DNA of 45,815 nt from positions 1 to 45,815 of the forward strand of contig JAJDVT010000125.1 of NCBI GenBank assembly GCA_022826005.1. Direction: 5' to 3'. Made by a program: the position numbers and the translations under genes. Origin of the DNA: Gemmatimonadota bacterium (lineage in GTDB: Bacteria; Gemmatimonadota; Gemmatimonadetes; Longimicrobiales; Gaopeijiaceae). Shown one piece after another: positions 9,296 to 16,909 of this stretch. Below the pieces are notes generated by a model. It was given only the letters and a program-made list of their open reading frames with translations. It did not search any database and was not told the origin of the DNA. Position 1 is the first letter of the stretch. Each line of letters begins with the position of its first letter.

Positions 9296-10219
9296 CTACC
9301 GCGCCATCGCGGACTGGTAGATTTCACGATTCATCTGCAGCTCCAACGCGCGTACGGCGTGGGCCGCGCTCGAAAAGGACGTCCCGCACAACTCCGCCAC
9401 GTGCTCGGAAGTCGGCGAGACGACTGGGTAGTAGACCAGGCTGCCATCGTCGTCGATTTCGGCGACCTTGATGTCGACGGCGGACCCGTCGATCAACGGC
9501 AACTGGCCCTTCCAGAAGAAGGTCCCCGTCGGAGTGGCTAACCGAGGCGCCAACGACGGGAACAACACCCCGAGCACAACTTGGTCGCGTGCCCGGACTG
9601 CCACGGAGACCTTTCCACGCGGTCCGGCGCCGTCCGCGTCATGGTCTCCTCGAGCGTCGATCGAAGCACGATGGTCTTTCGGCCAGATACTCGGGTCGTC
9701 GGTGACCTTCACGTTGGTCGGCGCGATTTCGTGCACCGCGTCGTCTCCGCGAAACAGCACATAGTGCCGGACGGCGTATCGGTCCAGCCCTTTCCGCCCG
9801 TCGTTCCGGTGCGTCACGAGCAATGCGTAGAAGAAGTCCGGGTTGTGAAGTTCGTGGTTGACGATCCTTCGGTAGGTCGCCCTGTCACCGCCGCTCAGCG
9901 TCGGGTAACCGTTCACATGGTGGGTATGCCAATTGCCGAGATGTTCGATCGACGGGTCCGCCGCCTCGATCCGCCTGAATACCTCTGTCTGATGCTCTCC
10001 GTCCTGAAAAAAGCTCGTCCTCGATCGACGAGCGTTTGGACCCGGCTCGATCACGCCCCTGGCCTGGATTACCACGGAGTCCCCGTCCATGGTGAAGTGG
10101 CCTATCACCCGCCCCCCTGTTTCCTCGTGGTCGTAACGGTCGCATTCCTCGAACACGCTCTCCAGCGCCTCGCCGGCGATTTCCACGCGGACCGCCGGGC
10201 GCTTACGCTTTTTCTTCAT
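9296..10219 (-). CDS. JAMM/JAB1 metalloprotease (deubiquitinase-like)
   Basis: A 307-aa protein with start ATG 10219, preceded by GGAGGAGG about 3 nt upstream and overlapping the E1 gene by 17 nt. The JAMM motif is complete: E33 in HEETGG, H98-T-H100, S109 and D112 in YPTLSGGD. The N-terminus is strongly basic (MKKKRKRP). The domain occupies about residues 10-165; the C-terminal 140 residues are of unknown fold with no membrane segment. JAMM enzymes cleave isopeptide bonds or process ubiquitin-like precursors. Encoded directly after an E1 and two E2-like proteins, it would be the deconjugase or the modifier-maturing protease. It is a second JAMM in the operon, distinct from the domain fused to the large E2-E1 protein. 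Confidence 0.87.
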   Translation of the reverse strand: MKKKRKRPAVRVEIAGEALESVFEECDRYDHEETGGRVIGHFTMDGDSVVIQARGVIEPGPNARRSRTSFFQDGEHQTEVFRRIEAADPSIEHLGNWHTHHVNGYPTLSGGDRATYRRIVNHELHNPDFFYALLVTHRNDGRKGLDRYAVRHYVLFRGDDAVHEIAPTNVKVTDDPSIWPKDHRASIDARGDHDADGAGPRGKVSVAVRARDQVVLGVLFPSLAPRLATPTGTFFWKGQLPLIDGSAVDIKVAEIDDDGSLVYYPVVSPTSEHVAELCGTSFSSAAHAVRALELQMNREIYQSAMAR

Positions 10220-11054
10220 GGCCTCCTCCGCAAACCAAGCATCCGTGCTGCGGCGATAGCATCATCCGCTGCACTTGGAAATTCCTCGAAAACGGGTGCA
10301 CAGCTCTGTTGCCCCACACCAAGTAGTTGTCATCGATCGGGGTCATGAATTGCGGTCGAGAAACCGCCGCATCGCCCAGCGCATCCAGGGTGAACCGGGT
10401 GTGGAAAGCAGCTATGAACCCGATGTCGACGGCCAGGCCCGGCGAGTCCTTGATCTCCTCGATCTCCAGGTCGTAGACCTTCTGTCGCTCCTCCTCCGAC
10501 ACGAGATCGATCTCCCGGACGCTGTCCCGGAATTGCGTCCGTTCAAGCACTCCCTCCAGACATGCCAGGCATCCGCACTTCCCCGGTCGATAGGAATACA
10601 CCTCGCCTCCTATTCCCCGGGTGAACACGCGCCCGACGGTGAACGGTGTCTCCGTCTGCACGCAGACCTCATTCAGGCGGTACCGGCTTGGTTCGTTGTC
10701 CGTGCCCACTACCACGACGCTCGCACGCTCGACCTCATCTCCCAGTCCCGGCCAAAGGAGTATGTCCTCGTCGAACATCCTGACTTCCGCCCATGGGTTG
10801 CGGTCCCTTATCACGTCGGCGAGGGCCGCCGACTTCCGCCAGCCCAGGTACCGGAGTCCACAGACATGCCGGATGACGTTCTCGACCTCCAGTTCGCCCT
10901 TGTCCACCAAGATGAAGTTCCGCACGCCGGACATGGCGAGTTGCTGTGCTACCTGCCCACCTCCTGATCCGCACCCAGCGATGAGCACCCAAAGGTCCTC
11001 GAACGCCCGCACGTCGAACAGGCGATCAATCCTCGCGAAGAGTCGATCCCTCAC
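10203..11054 (-). CDS. E1-like ThiF/HesA/MoeB adenylyltransferase
   Basis: A 283-aa product when started at GTG 11054, whose GTGA overlaps the upstream stop; longer frames would run deep into the neighbouring gene. The Rossmann motif GCGSGG is at 27-32 and the acidic nucleotide-binding residue is D51 in ILVDKGELE. A CGCLAC pair and a C-terminal CLVCGG probably form one zinc site, as in MoeB/ThiF proteins. The protein should adenylate the C-terminus of a small modifier and pass it to an E2. The best E2 partners are the two proteins encoded immediately upstream. Overlaps on both sides (4 nt and 17 nt) indicate strict co-translation. Confidence 0.88.
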   Translation of the reverse strand: MRDRLFARIDRLFDVRAFEDLWVLIAGCGSGGGQVAQQLAMSGVRNFILVDKGELEVENVIRHVCGLRYLGWRKSAALADVIRDRNPWAEVRMFDEDILLWPGLGDEVERASVVVVGTDNEPSRYRLNEVCVQTETPFTVGRVFTRGIGGEVYSYRPGKCGCLACLEGVLERTQFRDSVREIDLVSEEERQKVYDLEIEEIKDSPGLAVDIGFIAAFHTRFTLDALGDAAVSRPQFMTPIDDNYLVWGNRAVHPFSRNFQVQRMMLSPQHGCLVCGGGHEEKA

Positions 11055-11581
11055 GACGCACCCTCCGTCTTGGGCCACGTCCCTACTTGGCGCCAGACCG
11101 AATAGTGCTGGATCCACCGCCGGAATAGGGCCACAGTGTGCATTACGTCGTGTTTCCTCGGTTTCCACACCGCCATGGCTCCGTAGATGCACAGCGTCCC
11201 ATTCGGCCACGTGTGCGGGCAACCAGCCTCGATGGGTTTCGCAGCGACCACCGGCGCGTTGTTCGGATAGCCATGCGGCAGCGTCACGATCACCTCGAGG
11301 GCCGTCTCGCCACTGAACTCGTCGAACACGAGTTGAATCTCCCGCTTTTCGCTGATGGAGACGCGGAAGTGCTCATTCGAGTCGACCATCCGGTCCAGCT
11401 CGGCCGTCATGCGGGCCGGTTGGATGTCTGGGAGGAAGCAGGATATCGGTACGAGACAGGCTTTCTGCTGCCCGTTTCGCTCGATTAGAAAGGCTGTGCC
11501 CTGCTCCGAAACCTCGTCCAGAACCTCCCCTGGCCTCCGTCGGAGCGCCATCATGGACAGGGACGTGAACTCGATCTTCAT
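11051..11581 (-). CDS. Phd/YefM antitoxin-like domain fused to an E2-like (UBC-fold) domain
   Basis: A 176-aa protein with start ATG 11581, 4 nt after the preceding stop; a TTG five codons earlier would overlap it. Residues 1-55 match the Phd/YefM antitoxin pattern: ALRRRPGEVLDEVSEQGTA, then FLIERNGQQKACLVPIS. Residues 58-170 are E2-like: a beta-meander with LPHGYPNNAP, H123, candidate catalytic Cys131 in NGTLCIY, then WKPRKHD and a closing helix. The H-x7-C spacing and the Trp-Pro-His block are shared with the separate E2 just upstream, so the two are paralogues. Phd domains bind DNA and dimerise. Here that could recruit the E2 to the operon promoter, or the domain may only provide dimerisation. 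I know no described Phd-E2 fusion. Confidence 0.75.
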   Translation of the reverse strand: MKIEFTSLSMMALRRRPGEVLDEVSEQGTAFLIERNGQQKACLVPISCFLPDIQPARMTAELDRMVDSNEHFRVSISEKREIQLVFDEFSGETALEVIVTLPHGYPNNAPVVAAKPIEAGCPHTWPNGTLCIYGAMAVWKPRKHDVMHTVALFRRWIQHYSVWRQVGTWPKTEGAS

Positions 11582-11585
11582 GGCC

Positions 11586-11960
11586 CTAGTGCGCAATCCC
11601 AGCCCCGGGCCACCGCCCGGTCTGTTGGTACACCTCGTACTTGGCCAGCCACTTCGCTGCTCGCTGGATCACGAAGGTCAAGTCATGCCGGCCCGGGTTC
11701 CACATGCGCGGATGCAGGTAACAGATCCGGTTGTTCGAATACCGGTGCGGGGATGAAGCCAGAAGAGGCTTCCTGACATGCACTTGCGGCATCTCGTACG
11801 GGTAGGACTCAGGAAAGCTCACAGCGAGCGTGTAGATCCGTCGGCTTGTCTCCAACGCGATCAGCGCCATTACACCGCCCTCGACCGTGGGGTGGCCCTC
11901 CACGTAGTCGAAGTACTCCTGAGCCGCCCCGATCTCTTCGCGAATCCTGGCTAGATTCAT
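11586..11960 (-). CDS. E2-like ubiquitin-conjugating-fold protein
   Basis: A 124-aa single-domain protein with ATG overlapping the upstream TGA (ATGA). It shows the core of a compact prokaryotic E2: a beta-meander ending in FPESYPYEMPQV, then H72, candidate thioester Cys80 in NRICYLHP, the MWNPGRHD block and a C-terminal amphipathic helix with KWLAKYEVYQQTGRWPG. There is no signal peptide or membrane segment. It should accept an activated modifier from the E1 encoded two genes downstream. It is similar in layout to the E2 half of the next gene. Confidence 0.8.
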   Translation of the reverse strand: MNLARIREEIGAAQEYFDYVEGHPTVEGGVMALIALETSRRIYTLAVSFPESYPYEMPQVHVRKPLLASSPHRYSNNRICYLHPRMWNPGRHDLTFVIQRAAKWLAKYEVYQQTGRWPGAGIAH

Positions 11961-12151
11961 GCGGCCGTGCTCCCGCTTCGATACTCGCCGCCAAGATTCT
12001 CCCGCAACGTGAGGGGCTTCTTGAAGCGCCGTTCTGCTTCATCGCTGCCTCCCCGTTCTCGAATCTCACCGTTCGGCAGGATCTCGATGGGGGTGTCCTC
12101 TTCCGAGTCTAGGAGCTGCTCAAGCTCCCGAATGGTCGGTCTTTTGGCCAT
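11957..12151 (-). CDS. Small 64-aa leader protein of the E1/E2/JAMM operon (candidate modifier or adaptor)
   Basis: First gene of the operon. It has an AGGAGGA ribosome-binding site at 12161-12167 and an ATGA overlap with the E2 gene, so it is a real gene despite its size. The protein is charged, with a predicted helix (TIRELEQLLDSEED), then TPIEILPNGEI, which is a beta-hairpin-like stretch, and a tail LTLRENLGGEYRSGSTAA. The internal Leu-Gly-Gly followed by a short extension resembles an unprocessed ubiquitin-like C-terminus, but 64 residues is short for a beta-grasp fold and I cannot show one. It may instead be an E2-binding adaptor. No homologue of known function is recognised. Confidence 0.7.
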   Translation of the reverse strand: MAKRPTIRELEQLLDSEEDTPIEILPNGEIRERGGSDEAERRFKKPLTLRENLGGEYRSGSTAA

Positions 12152-12160
12152 TCTCTCTTC

Positions 12161-12167
12161 TCCTCCT
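12161..12167 (-). promoter_or_regulatory. Strong ribosome-binding site of the operon's first gene
   Basis: Read on the minus strand, AGGAGGA lies about 9 nt before ATG 12151. It is the strongest Shine-Dalgarno in the operon and supports translation of the 64-aa protein. Confidence 0.7.
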
Positions 12168-12185
12168 GATCGTGGCTGATACCTA

Positions 12186-12214
12186 ACCGTAGCGATTGCA
12201 CGGGATCATGTCAA
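12186..12214 (-). promoter_or_regulatory. Candidate sigma-70-type promoter for the E1/E2/JAMM operon
   Basis: On the minus strand TTGACA (12214-12209) is a perfect -35 box, followed after 17 nt by TACGGT (12191-12186) as a weak -10. It lies 35 nt upstream of the first start codon. No other promoter-like pair is evident in the operon, whose genes overlap or nearly abut. Confidence 0.5.
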
Positions 12215-12225
12215 GGATAGGCGAT

Positions 12226-12664
12226 TACCACAATTACGTATCGCTGCCGATGCGGTGCAACCGCTGCCTTGCCAAAGCCGGGCTCCGAGGAGACCGTCGC
12301 CCTCGTGCTTGAGAGCGCCGCCGCCGGTCGGAAGGCCCCCTTGGTTGGTCGCCCATCACCGGGCGCGGCTGCGGACAAATGGCACCCAAACTGCGGTAGC
12401 CGCGATCAGCCCGATGCGACCGCTCCACGGTCGTCTTCTGCGCCGATAGGGAGTTGGCCGCCCGGGTGAGGGAGCAGCGCCGGACTCGTAGTCTCGCTAT
12501 TTGGGGCCGGATCACGCGCCCGGGTCGCAGGTCGGAGACCGACCGGGGTCGGCCAAAGTCGATTTCCCGATGGCTCGCGGTCGCAGGTCACGCACAGCTG
12601 GTGCTGTGTTATAGGGCACAGCCACCCGCGTATGCTCCACCCCGACGCGCGCTCGCGATTTGAC
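12226..12664. other. Non-coding stretch without recognisable gene
   Basis: About 440 bases between the operon promoter and the first insertion-sequence remnant. Open frames on both strands are low-complexity shadows without recognisable domains or ribosome-binding sites. A short inverted repeat, GCTGTG/CACAGC, lies near 12603-12622. I see no RNA gene. Confidence 0.5.
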
Positions 12665-12666
12665 CG

Positions 12667-12775
12667 CAATTCTGTCAAATCCCCGGCAATTCCGATCTGA
12701 TCGATCGTGGCAGTCCACAGGGGCAGGAAGGAGGGATCGTGCGGTCCTGGTGGGATTCACGTAACTTCTTGTTAC
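12667..12775 (+). repeat. Solo, diverged copy of an insertion-sequence end
   Basis: The best-conserved part (about 12690-12775) is roughly 73% identical, by eye, to 21578-21663, in the same orientation. The longest shared block includes ATCGTGCGGTCCTG. At the other copy this sequence sits upstream of a DDE transposase remnant, so it is probably that element's end. Here no transposase is attached, and the IS21 element begins within a few bases of its right edge. Confidence 0.6.
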
Positions 12776-12799
12776 CGGCCACGCAAAATTGCACAGAAG

Positions 12800-12822
12800 T
12801 GGCCGTCCAAAAAGTCACACTT
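12800..12822 (+). repeat. IS21 left terminal inverted repeat
   Basis: This 23-bp block matches the reverse complement of 17465-17487 at 19 of 23 positions, with both arms ending in GTCACACTT on their own strand. Confidence 0.65.
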
Positions 12823-12925
12823 GGCGGGTGTGACGGAGCGATGGCCGCGTCATGGGTGCCGGGTGCGGGTGAGGGTTTCCGGCGCGTTGGATACGATGGC
12901 GTCTCCACTGAACGGAGGAGACGCG

Positions 12926-13960
12926 ATGATCGGGAGAGAGACGCGGGTGCTTCTGCGGCACTATCTGGAACAGGGGATGAGCAAGGCCGCGATCGCGCGG
13001 CAGGTTGGGGTGAGCCGGCGGACGGTGTACCGCTGGATCGAGTCGGGCCAGCTGGACCGGGAGCTGGATGACGAGGCAGTGAGGTACGGGCCGAGGCGGC
13101 CGCGGCCCTCGAAGCTGGATCCGTACAAGGGGATCGTCCGGGCGCGTCTGGCCGAGTATCCGGAGCTGAGCGCCGTGCGCCTGTTCCAGGAGGTCCGGGC
13201 AGCGGGCTACCCGGGCGGCTACGGCCAGGTCAAGCGGTATGTACGCGAGGTTCGGCCCCGGCCTGCCGAGGAGCCGGTGCAGCGCTTTGAGACCCCGCCG
13301 GGGCACCAGGGGCAGGTGGACTTCGCGGAGTTCCGGCTGCCCTGGGGCAAGCGGCACGCGCTGATCGTGGTTCTGGGCTACTCACGCTACATGTGGCTGC
13401 AGTACTACGAGCGGCAGACGATGGCGGTGGTGATGCGGGGGCTGGAGGCGGCGTTCGGGTACTTCGGGGGCGTGCCCTCGGAGCTTCTGTTCGACCAGAT
13501 GAAGGCTGTGATCGTCGAGGATGGCCGCCTGAGCGGCGGACGCCTGATCGAGAACCCGGAGTTCCTGCGCTTCAGCTTCCACTGGGGCTTCCGGATCCGA
13601 GCGTGCCGACCGTACCGGGCCCAGACCAAGGGCAAGGTCGAGCGGCCGGTCAGCTATATCCGCAGCAACTTCTTCTACGCCCGCACCTTCGCGTCGGACG
13701 ACGACCTGAACACGCGGACCCTGGGCTGGCTCGACACAGTCGCCAACGTCCGGATCCACGGGACCCTGAAAGAGAAGCCGACGGACCGGTTCCAGGCCGA
13801 GCGACCGCATCTGATCCCGCTGGCCCGTTGGCCCTACCGTCCGGTGGTCCCCCGGTCCGAGGGACAGGGCCGGACGGCTGGAGCGACGGTCGTTCCGCAG
13901 GTCGAGGTCGAGCGCCGGCCGCTGGCGGCGTACGCCCGGATCGCCGGAGAAGTCTCGTGA
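12926..13960 (+). CDS. istA: IS21 transposase IstA
   Basis: A 344-aa protein starting at ATG 12926 after GGAGGAG. It has an N-terminal helix-turn-helix (SKAAIARQVGVSRRTVYRWI, residues 19-38) for binding the element ends and an rve/DDE core: D132 in GQVDFAEF, D190 in LLFDQMKAV and E239 in KGKVERPV. The length is somewhat short for the family (usually 350-500 aa). All catalytic residues are present, so the enzyme looks active. Its TGA overlaps the istB start (GTGA), the standard translational coupling of IS21 elements. Confidence 0.9.
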   Translation: MIGRETRVLLRHYLEQGMSKAAIARQVGVSRRTVYRWIESGQLDRELDDEAVRYGPRRPRPSKLDPYKGIVRARLAEYPELSAVRLFQEVRAAGYPGGYGQVKRYVREVRPRPAEEPVQRFETPPGHQGQVDFAEFRLPWGKRHALIVVLGYSRYMWLQYYERQTMAVVMRGLEAAFGYFGGVPSELLFDQMKAVIVEDGRLSGGRLIENPEFLRFSFHWGFRIRACRPYRAQTKGKVERPVSYIRSNFFYARTFASDDDLNTRTLGWLDTVANVRIHGTLKEKPTDRFQAERPHLIPLARWPYRPVVPRSEGQGRTAGATVVPQVEVERRPLAAYARIAGEVS

Positions 13961-14295
13961 GGGCGCCGTCGCGCAGGGAACGGATCGCGGCCCAGCTCGC
14001 CGACCTCAAGATGCCGGGCGCGCTGGAAGCGCTGGACGAGGTGCTCGCCGGCGTCGAGGGCGGCGGGACGACCGCCGCGGAAGCGATCGAGCGACTGCTG
14101 GCCGCGCAGATCGCGCTGCGCAACAGCCGCCGCCTTGCCGCAGCCATGCGATCGAGCCGGCTGCCCTGCGTCCGGACCCTGGACAACTTCGACTTCAGCT
14201 TCCAGCCTACGGTCAAGCGGGAGCAGATCGACGCGCTGCACGAGCTCGGCTTCCTCGAACGCCGGGAGAACGTGGTGTTCCTCGGCCCGCCCGGG
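13957..14295 (+). pseudogene. istB: istB, 5' part (interrupted at the P-loop)
   Basis: It starts at GTG 13957 inside the istA stop and encodes the first 113 residues of the IS21 helper ATPase, up to VVFLGPPG. The reading frame is cut in the middle of the Walker A motif. The rest of the gene is at 16921-17397 in the same frame. Joined at the 11-bp repeat, the two parts read GPPGVGKTHLA, an intact P-loop. As it stands no functional IstB is made, so the IS21 should be silent for efficient transposition unless the insert is excised. Confidence 0.88.
14285..14295 (+). repeat. Left junction repeat (att core) of the serine-recombinase insertion
   Basis: GCCCGCCCGGG, identical to 16910-16920. It is the only sequence shared by the two junctions and lies in the istB P-loop codons. 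Confidence 0.8.
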
Positions 14296-14319
14296 TCAGT
14301 GACATACTGCACCACCTTT

Positions 14320-16419
14320 CTATGTGATTGCGGTGTCGATAGTTAGCTGATCCGGATCCAGAGTTTGCGGAGCTTTTCTGCGGGTGTGGACGCGCCGGAC
14401 GTACTCTTGGACGGCAGGCTCGGCCAGATCTGCGGCCCGGATGGTCCAAGGGGCGTACGGTACGACCTGCCGGCCCAGGAGGACACCGCTCCGCAAGAGC
14501 CTGCCGACGACGGGTGGGCTGACATCGAGGGACGCGGCTGCCTCCTGCAGGGTGAGCAACCCCTCCCGTTTGGAGGTCGCAGGGTCATGGACCGGGATGC
14601 CGTGATAGTGGCGCAAGCTGATGACCCGCCCCGCCGTCCAGTTGTTGTTTCGGCCCGTCCTGAGGCCCAGGCGGTTCAGGATGCGGGCGATCTGTCCGTC
14701 CGGGAGTATGGTTGCGAGTTCCCTTACGATGTCCACGACCTTGCGGTCCGTCGTGTAGCGGTGCTGTCCTTTGCGCTGCTTCCGGACCGAGAGTTGAGCG
14801 TGCTGCCCGCCAGCCCAGCGAACGATCATGTGGATGCGGGCCGCTTCGTCGTCCACATCGACCAGGATCTCTTCGATGAGGGTACGTACGATGCGCTTCT
14901 TGAGCCGCATGTCCGACCCCGGATCATGCCACACGCCGGGCAGATCCTCCGCCAGCTGCAGGAGCGCCGCCCGGTCGATCCTCTTGTCCTTCTGGCGCTC
15001 GCCAGCCTGGAGGGCCACCCACTCCCGTTCGACTTCGGCCACCACCTCCAGAGCCTGGTTCCACCGGCGCTCGAGTTCGGCGGCCACAAGGCGGTTCTCC
15101 GGCTCCGCGGCATCATATTGCCGGCGCGCCCGTTCCGCCTCGTAGCGCGCCTGCTCCAGCTTCAGCGCGAGCACCTCACGGTCCCGCTTCCGATCTTCCC
15201 TGGCGTGCTCCGCGGCTCTGATCGCGGCCTCCAGAGCGCCGGGTTGGATGACCGCGAGAACGGCTTCCTCCACAGCCCGGTCCGCAGCGAGGCCGCCGAA
15301 CGAGATGCAGGAGACCGCCCCGTGATTGATTGCCGCGCCACGGCAGTTGTAGCGGACAACCCGCCCTTTGGTGCCGCTGTAGGTGACATGCGGCCGTCGT
15401 CCGCAGCGCCGGCACCGCAGCAGTCCCGCAAGGAGCGAACGGCCTCGCCGGGGAGCGCCCCGGCGCATCCGTCCCTTCATGTGCACGTTCTCCGCGATCC
15501 GCTTCTGGTTCTCCTGATACCGCTCCCATCCGATGTAGCCCTCGTGATGCCCGGGGATCAGGACGGCCCATTCGTCCTGGGCAACGGGGATCCCGCGTCG
15601 CCTTCTCGGCCGGCCGTTCACGATCGCGGTCTCCGTGCGGGTCTTCCCGAACGCGTAGGCGCCCGCATAGACGGGATTGGTAAGGATGTTGTGCACCGAG
15701 TTGTAGACCGGGAGCTTCCAGACCACTCCGCGCCCGAACGGCCCGTACTGGACCGCAGGCAGCTCCACTCCTTCCTGGCGGAACCAGAGGAGAACCTGCC
15801 GGATGCTCCCCAACTCCTCGAACTTCTCGAACACGAGCCCGATGCTCGTCCGGATCCGCCGGTCCGGGTCCAGCTCGCACCGGTCGTCCCGGGTCCTCAG
15901 GAACCCGATGGGGAGGAGGGTGTGGAGCTCTCCGCGCTCCGCCTTCTCGCGCAGGGCCACCAGAGACCGCTGACGCATGACCCCCAGCTCCCACTCGCTC
16001 ATCGTGCCCTTGAGGCCCAGTAGCAGCCGGTCGTTGAAGTGGTGGGGATCGTAGACCCCTTCGGCGTCGATGATGAGCGTCGAGGTCAGTCCGCACAGGT
16101 CGACCAGGTGGTGCCAGTCCCTGTTGTTGCGGGCCAGCCGCGAGGCCTCGAGGGCGAACACCGCACCCACGTCCTCCTGGCAGACCGCGGACACCAGCCG
16201 CTGGAACCCGGGGCGCTCGACCCGCCCTGATCCGGATCGCCCCAGGTCCTCGTCCACCACCTCCACCCGGCTCCAGCCCAGGGAGCGGGCCCGGTCCGCC
16301 AGCTCGTACTGCCGGCGCCGACTCTCCACGTTGTCCTGGACCTGGCCGAGCGTCGACTGGCGGATATAGACGTAAGCGGTTCGCTGCAAGTGCTGTGGTG
16401 TGATCTTGGCCGGGTTCAC
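14320..16419 (-). CDS. Large serine recombinase
   Basis: A 699-aa protein with start GTG 16419, chosen because GGAGAGGG precedes it and the resolvase domain begins shortly after. The catalytic domain has R20 and S22 in YIRQST and the EASRLARN helix region. A Recombinase domain follows, then a zinc-ribbon (RCRRCGRR and YNCRG...SC), a coiled-coil stretch at about 400-470, and a C-terminal helix-turn-helix (LTLQEAAASLDVSPPVV). The layout fits transposon-type large serine recombinases, which integrate without target duplication except for a short shared core. Its stop is 24 nt from the left core. No disruption is visible, so it looks active. Confidence 0.9.
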   Translation of the reverse strand: MNPAKITPQHLQRTAYVYIRQSTLGQVQDNVESRRRQYELADRARSLGWSRVEVVDEDLGRSGSGRVERPGFQRLVSAVCQEDVGAVFALEASRLARNNRDWHHLVDLCGLTSTLIIDAEGVYDPHHFNDRLLLGLKGTMSEWELGVMRQRSLVALREKAERGELHTLLPIGFLRTRDDRCELDPDRRIRTSIGLVFEKFEELGSIRQVLLWFRQEGVELPAVQYGPFGRGVVWKLPVYNSVHNILTNPVYAGAYAFGKTRTETAIVNGRPRRRRGIPVAQDEWAVLIPGHHEGYIGWERYQENQKRIAENVHMKGRMRRGAPRRGRSLLAGLLRCRRCGRRPHVTYSGTKGRVVRYNCRGAAINHGAVSCISFGGLAADRAVEEAVLAVIQPGALEAAIRAAEHAREDRKRDREVLALKLEQARYEAERARRQYDAAEPENRLVAAELERRWNQALEVVAEVEREWVALQAGERQKDKRIDRAALLQLAEDLPGVWHDPGSDMRLKKRIVRTLIEEILVDVDDEAARIHMIVRWAGGQHAQLSVRKQRKGQHRYTTDRKVVDIVRELATILPDGQIARILNRLGLRTGRNNNWTAGRVISLRHYHGIPVHDPATSKREGLLTLQEAAASLDVSPPVVGRLLRSGVLLGRQVVPYAPWTIRAADLAEPAVQEYVRRVHTRRKAPQTLDPDQLTIDTAIT

Positions 16420-16579
16420 GAGGCCGTTCCCTCTCCGGTCTCCTCTGAAGCCTCCCGGCGCAGCAGATGCCCGCGCAGCAACTCGATCCAGAGTTCCAGC
16501 ACGCTCGCCCGAACTTCCGGGGAAAGCGTATCCCAATGCGTGCTGCCGAAGCCCAGGGGCAGAAGCGGCTGTCGAACCT

Positions 16580-16819
16580 TCATCGCGAGCCTCCGGATGC
16601 CGGGGAAGCGGAGTCATTGTGGCCGGCCGAAGGCTCACCGCTATCCGTGTGGGCGTCAAGGAGGCGCCTGAGGGCTCGCAGTGCGGCAACAGACACTGTG
16701 GGTGGCGACGACACCAGTTGCGCCCCACTGCCCGCATCTGTCTTCGTCATCCACTCCGGGATCTCTGTCCTGGTGCCGTCGGGAAGGACGACGACAAAGC
16801 TGCTCTCGCCGCCCCGCAC
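16580..16819 (-). CDS. Small accessory protein of the serine-recombinase element (Y4bD/Y4pK- or DUF5372-like)
   Basis: It encodes VVVLPDGTRTEIPEWMT followed by a Leu/Arg-rich helix and a disordered tail. The frame is open upstream and continues with IRYPWHPLHGRELEV, which matches the beginning of small proteins commonly found next to such recombinases. No canonical start exists in that extension, so the annotated GTG at 16819 may be too late and the true start may be non-canonical near 16885. Its role in these elements is not known to me. Confidence 0.5.
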   Translation of the reverse strand: MRGGESSFVVVLPDGTRTEIPEWMTKTDAGSGAQLVSSPPTVSVAALRALRRLLDAHTDSGEPSAGHNDSASPASGGSR

Positions 16820-16909
16820 GTGGCGCCCGCAGACCTCCAGCTCACGGCCGTGCAGCGGGTGCCACGGATAACGGATGACAACACTGGATTTGTGAGCACT
16901 ACGTCGCGT

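Noticed and set aside
3685-12151. Classification of the operon as CBASS
   Set aside because: No CD-NTase is encoded in the operon; the only nucleotidyltransferases in the window are AbiEii-type toxins far away. Cap2/Cap3-like domains and a patatin are shared features only.
12249-12312. Tiny Com-like zinc-finger frame with CxxC
   Set aside because: Only about 20 residues, no ribosome-binding site and no neighbouring partner gene.
12603-12622. Short hairpin GCTGTG/CACAGC as terminator or RNA
   Set aside because: Stem of six pairs without a T-run; expected by chance in GC-rich DNA.
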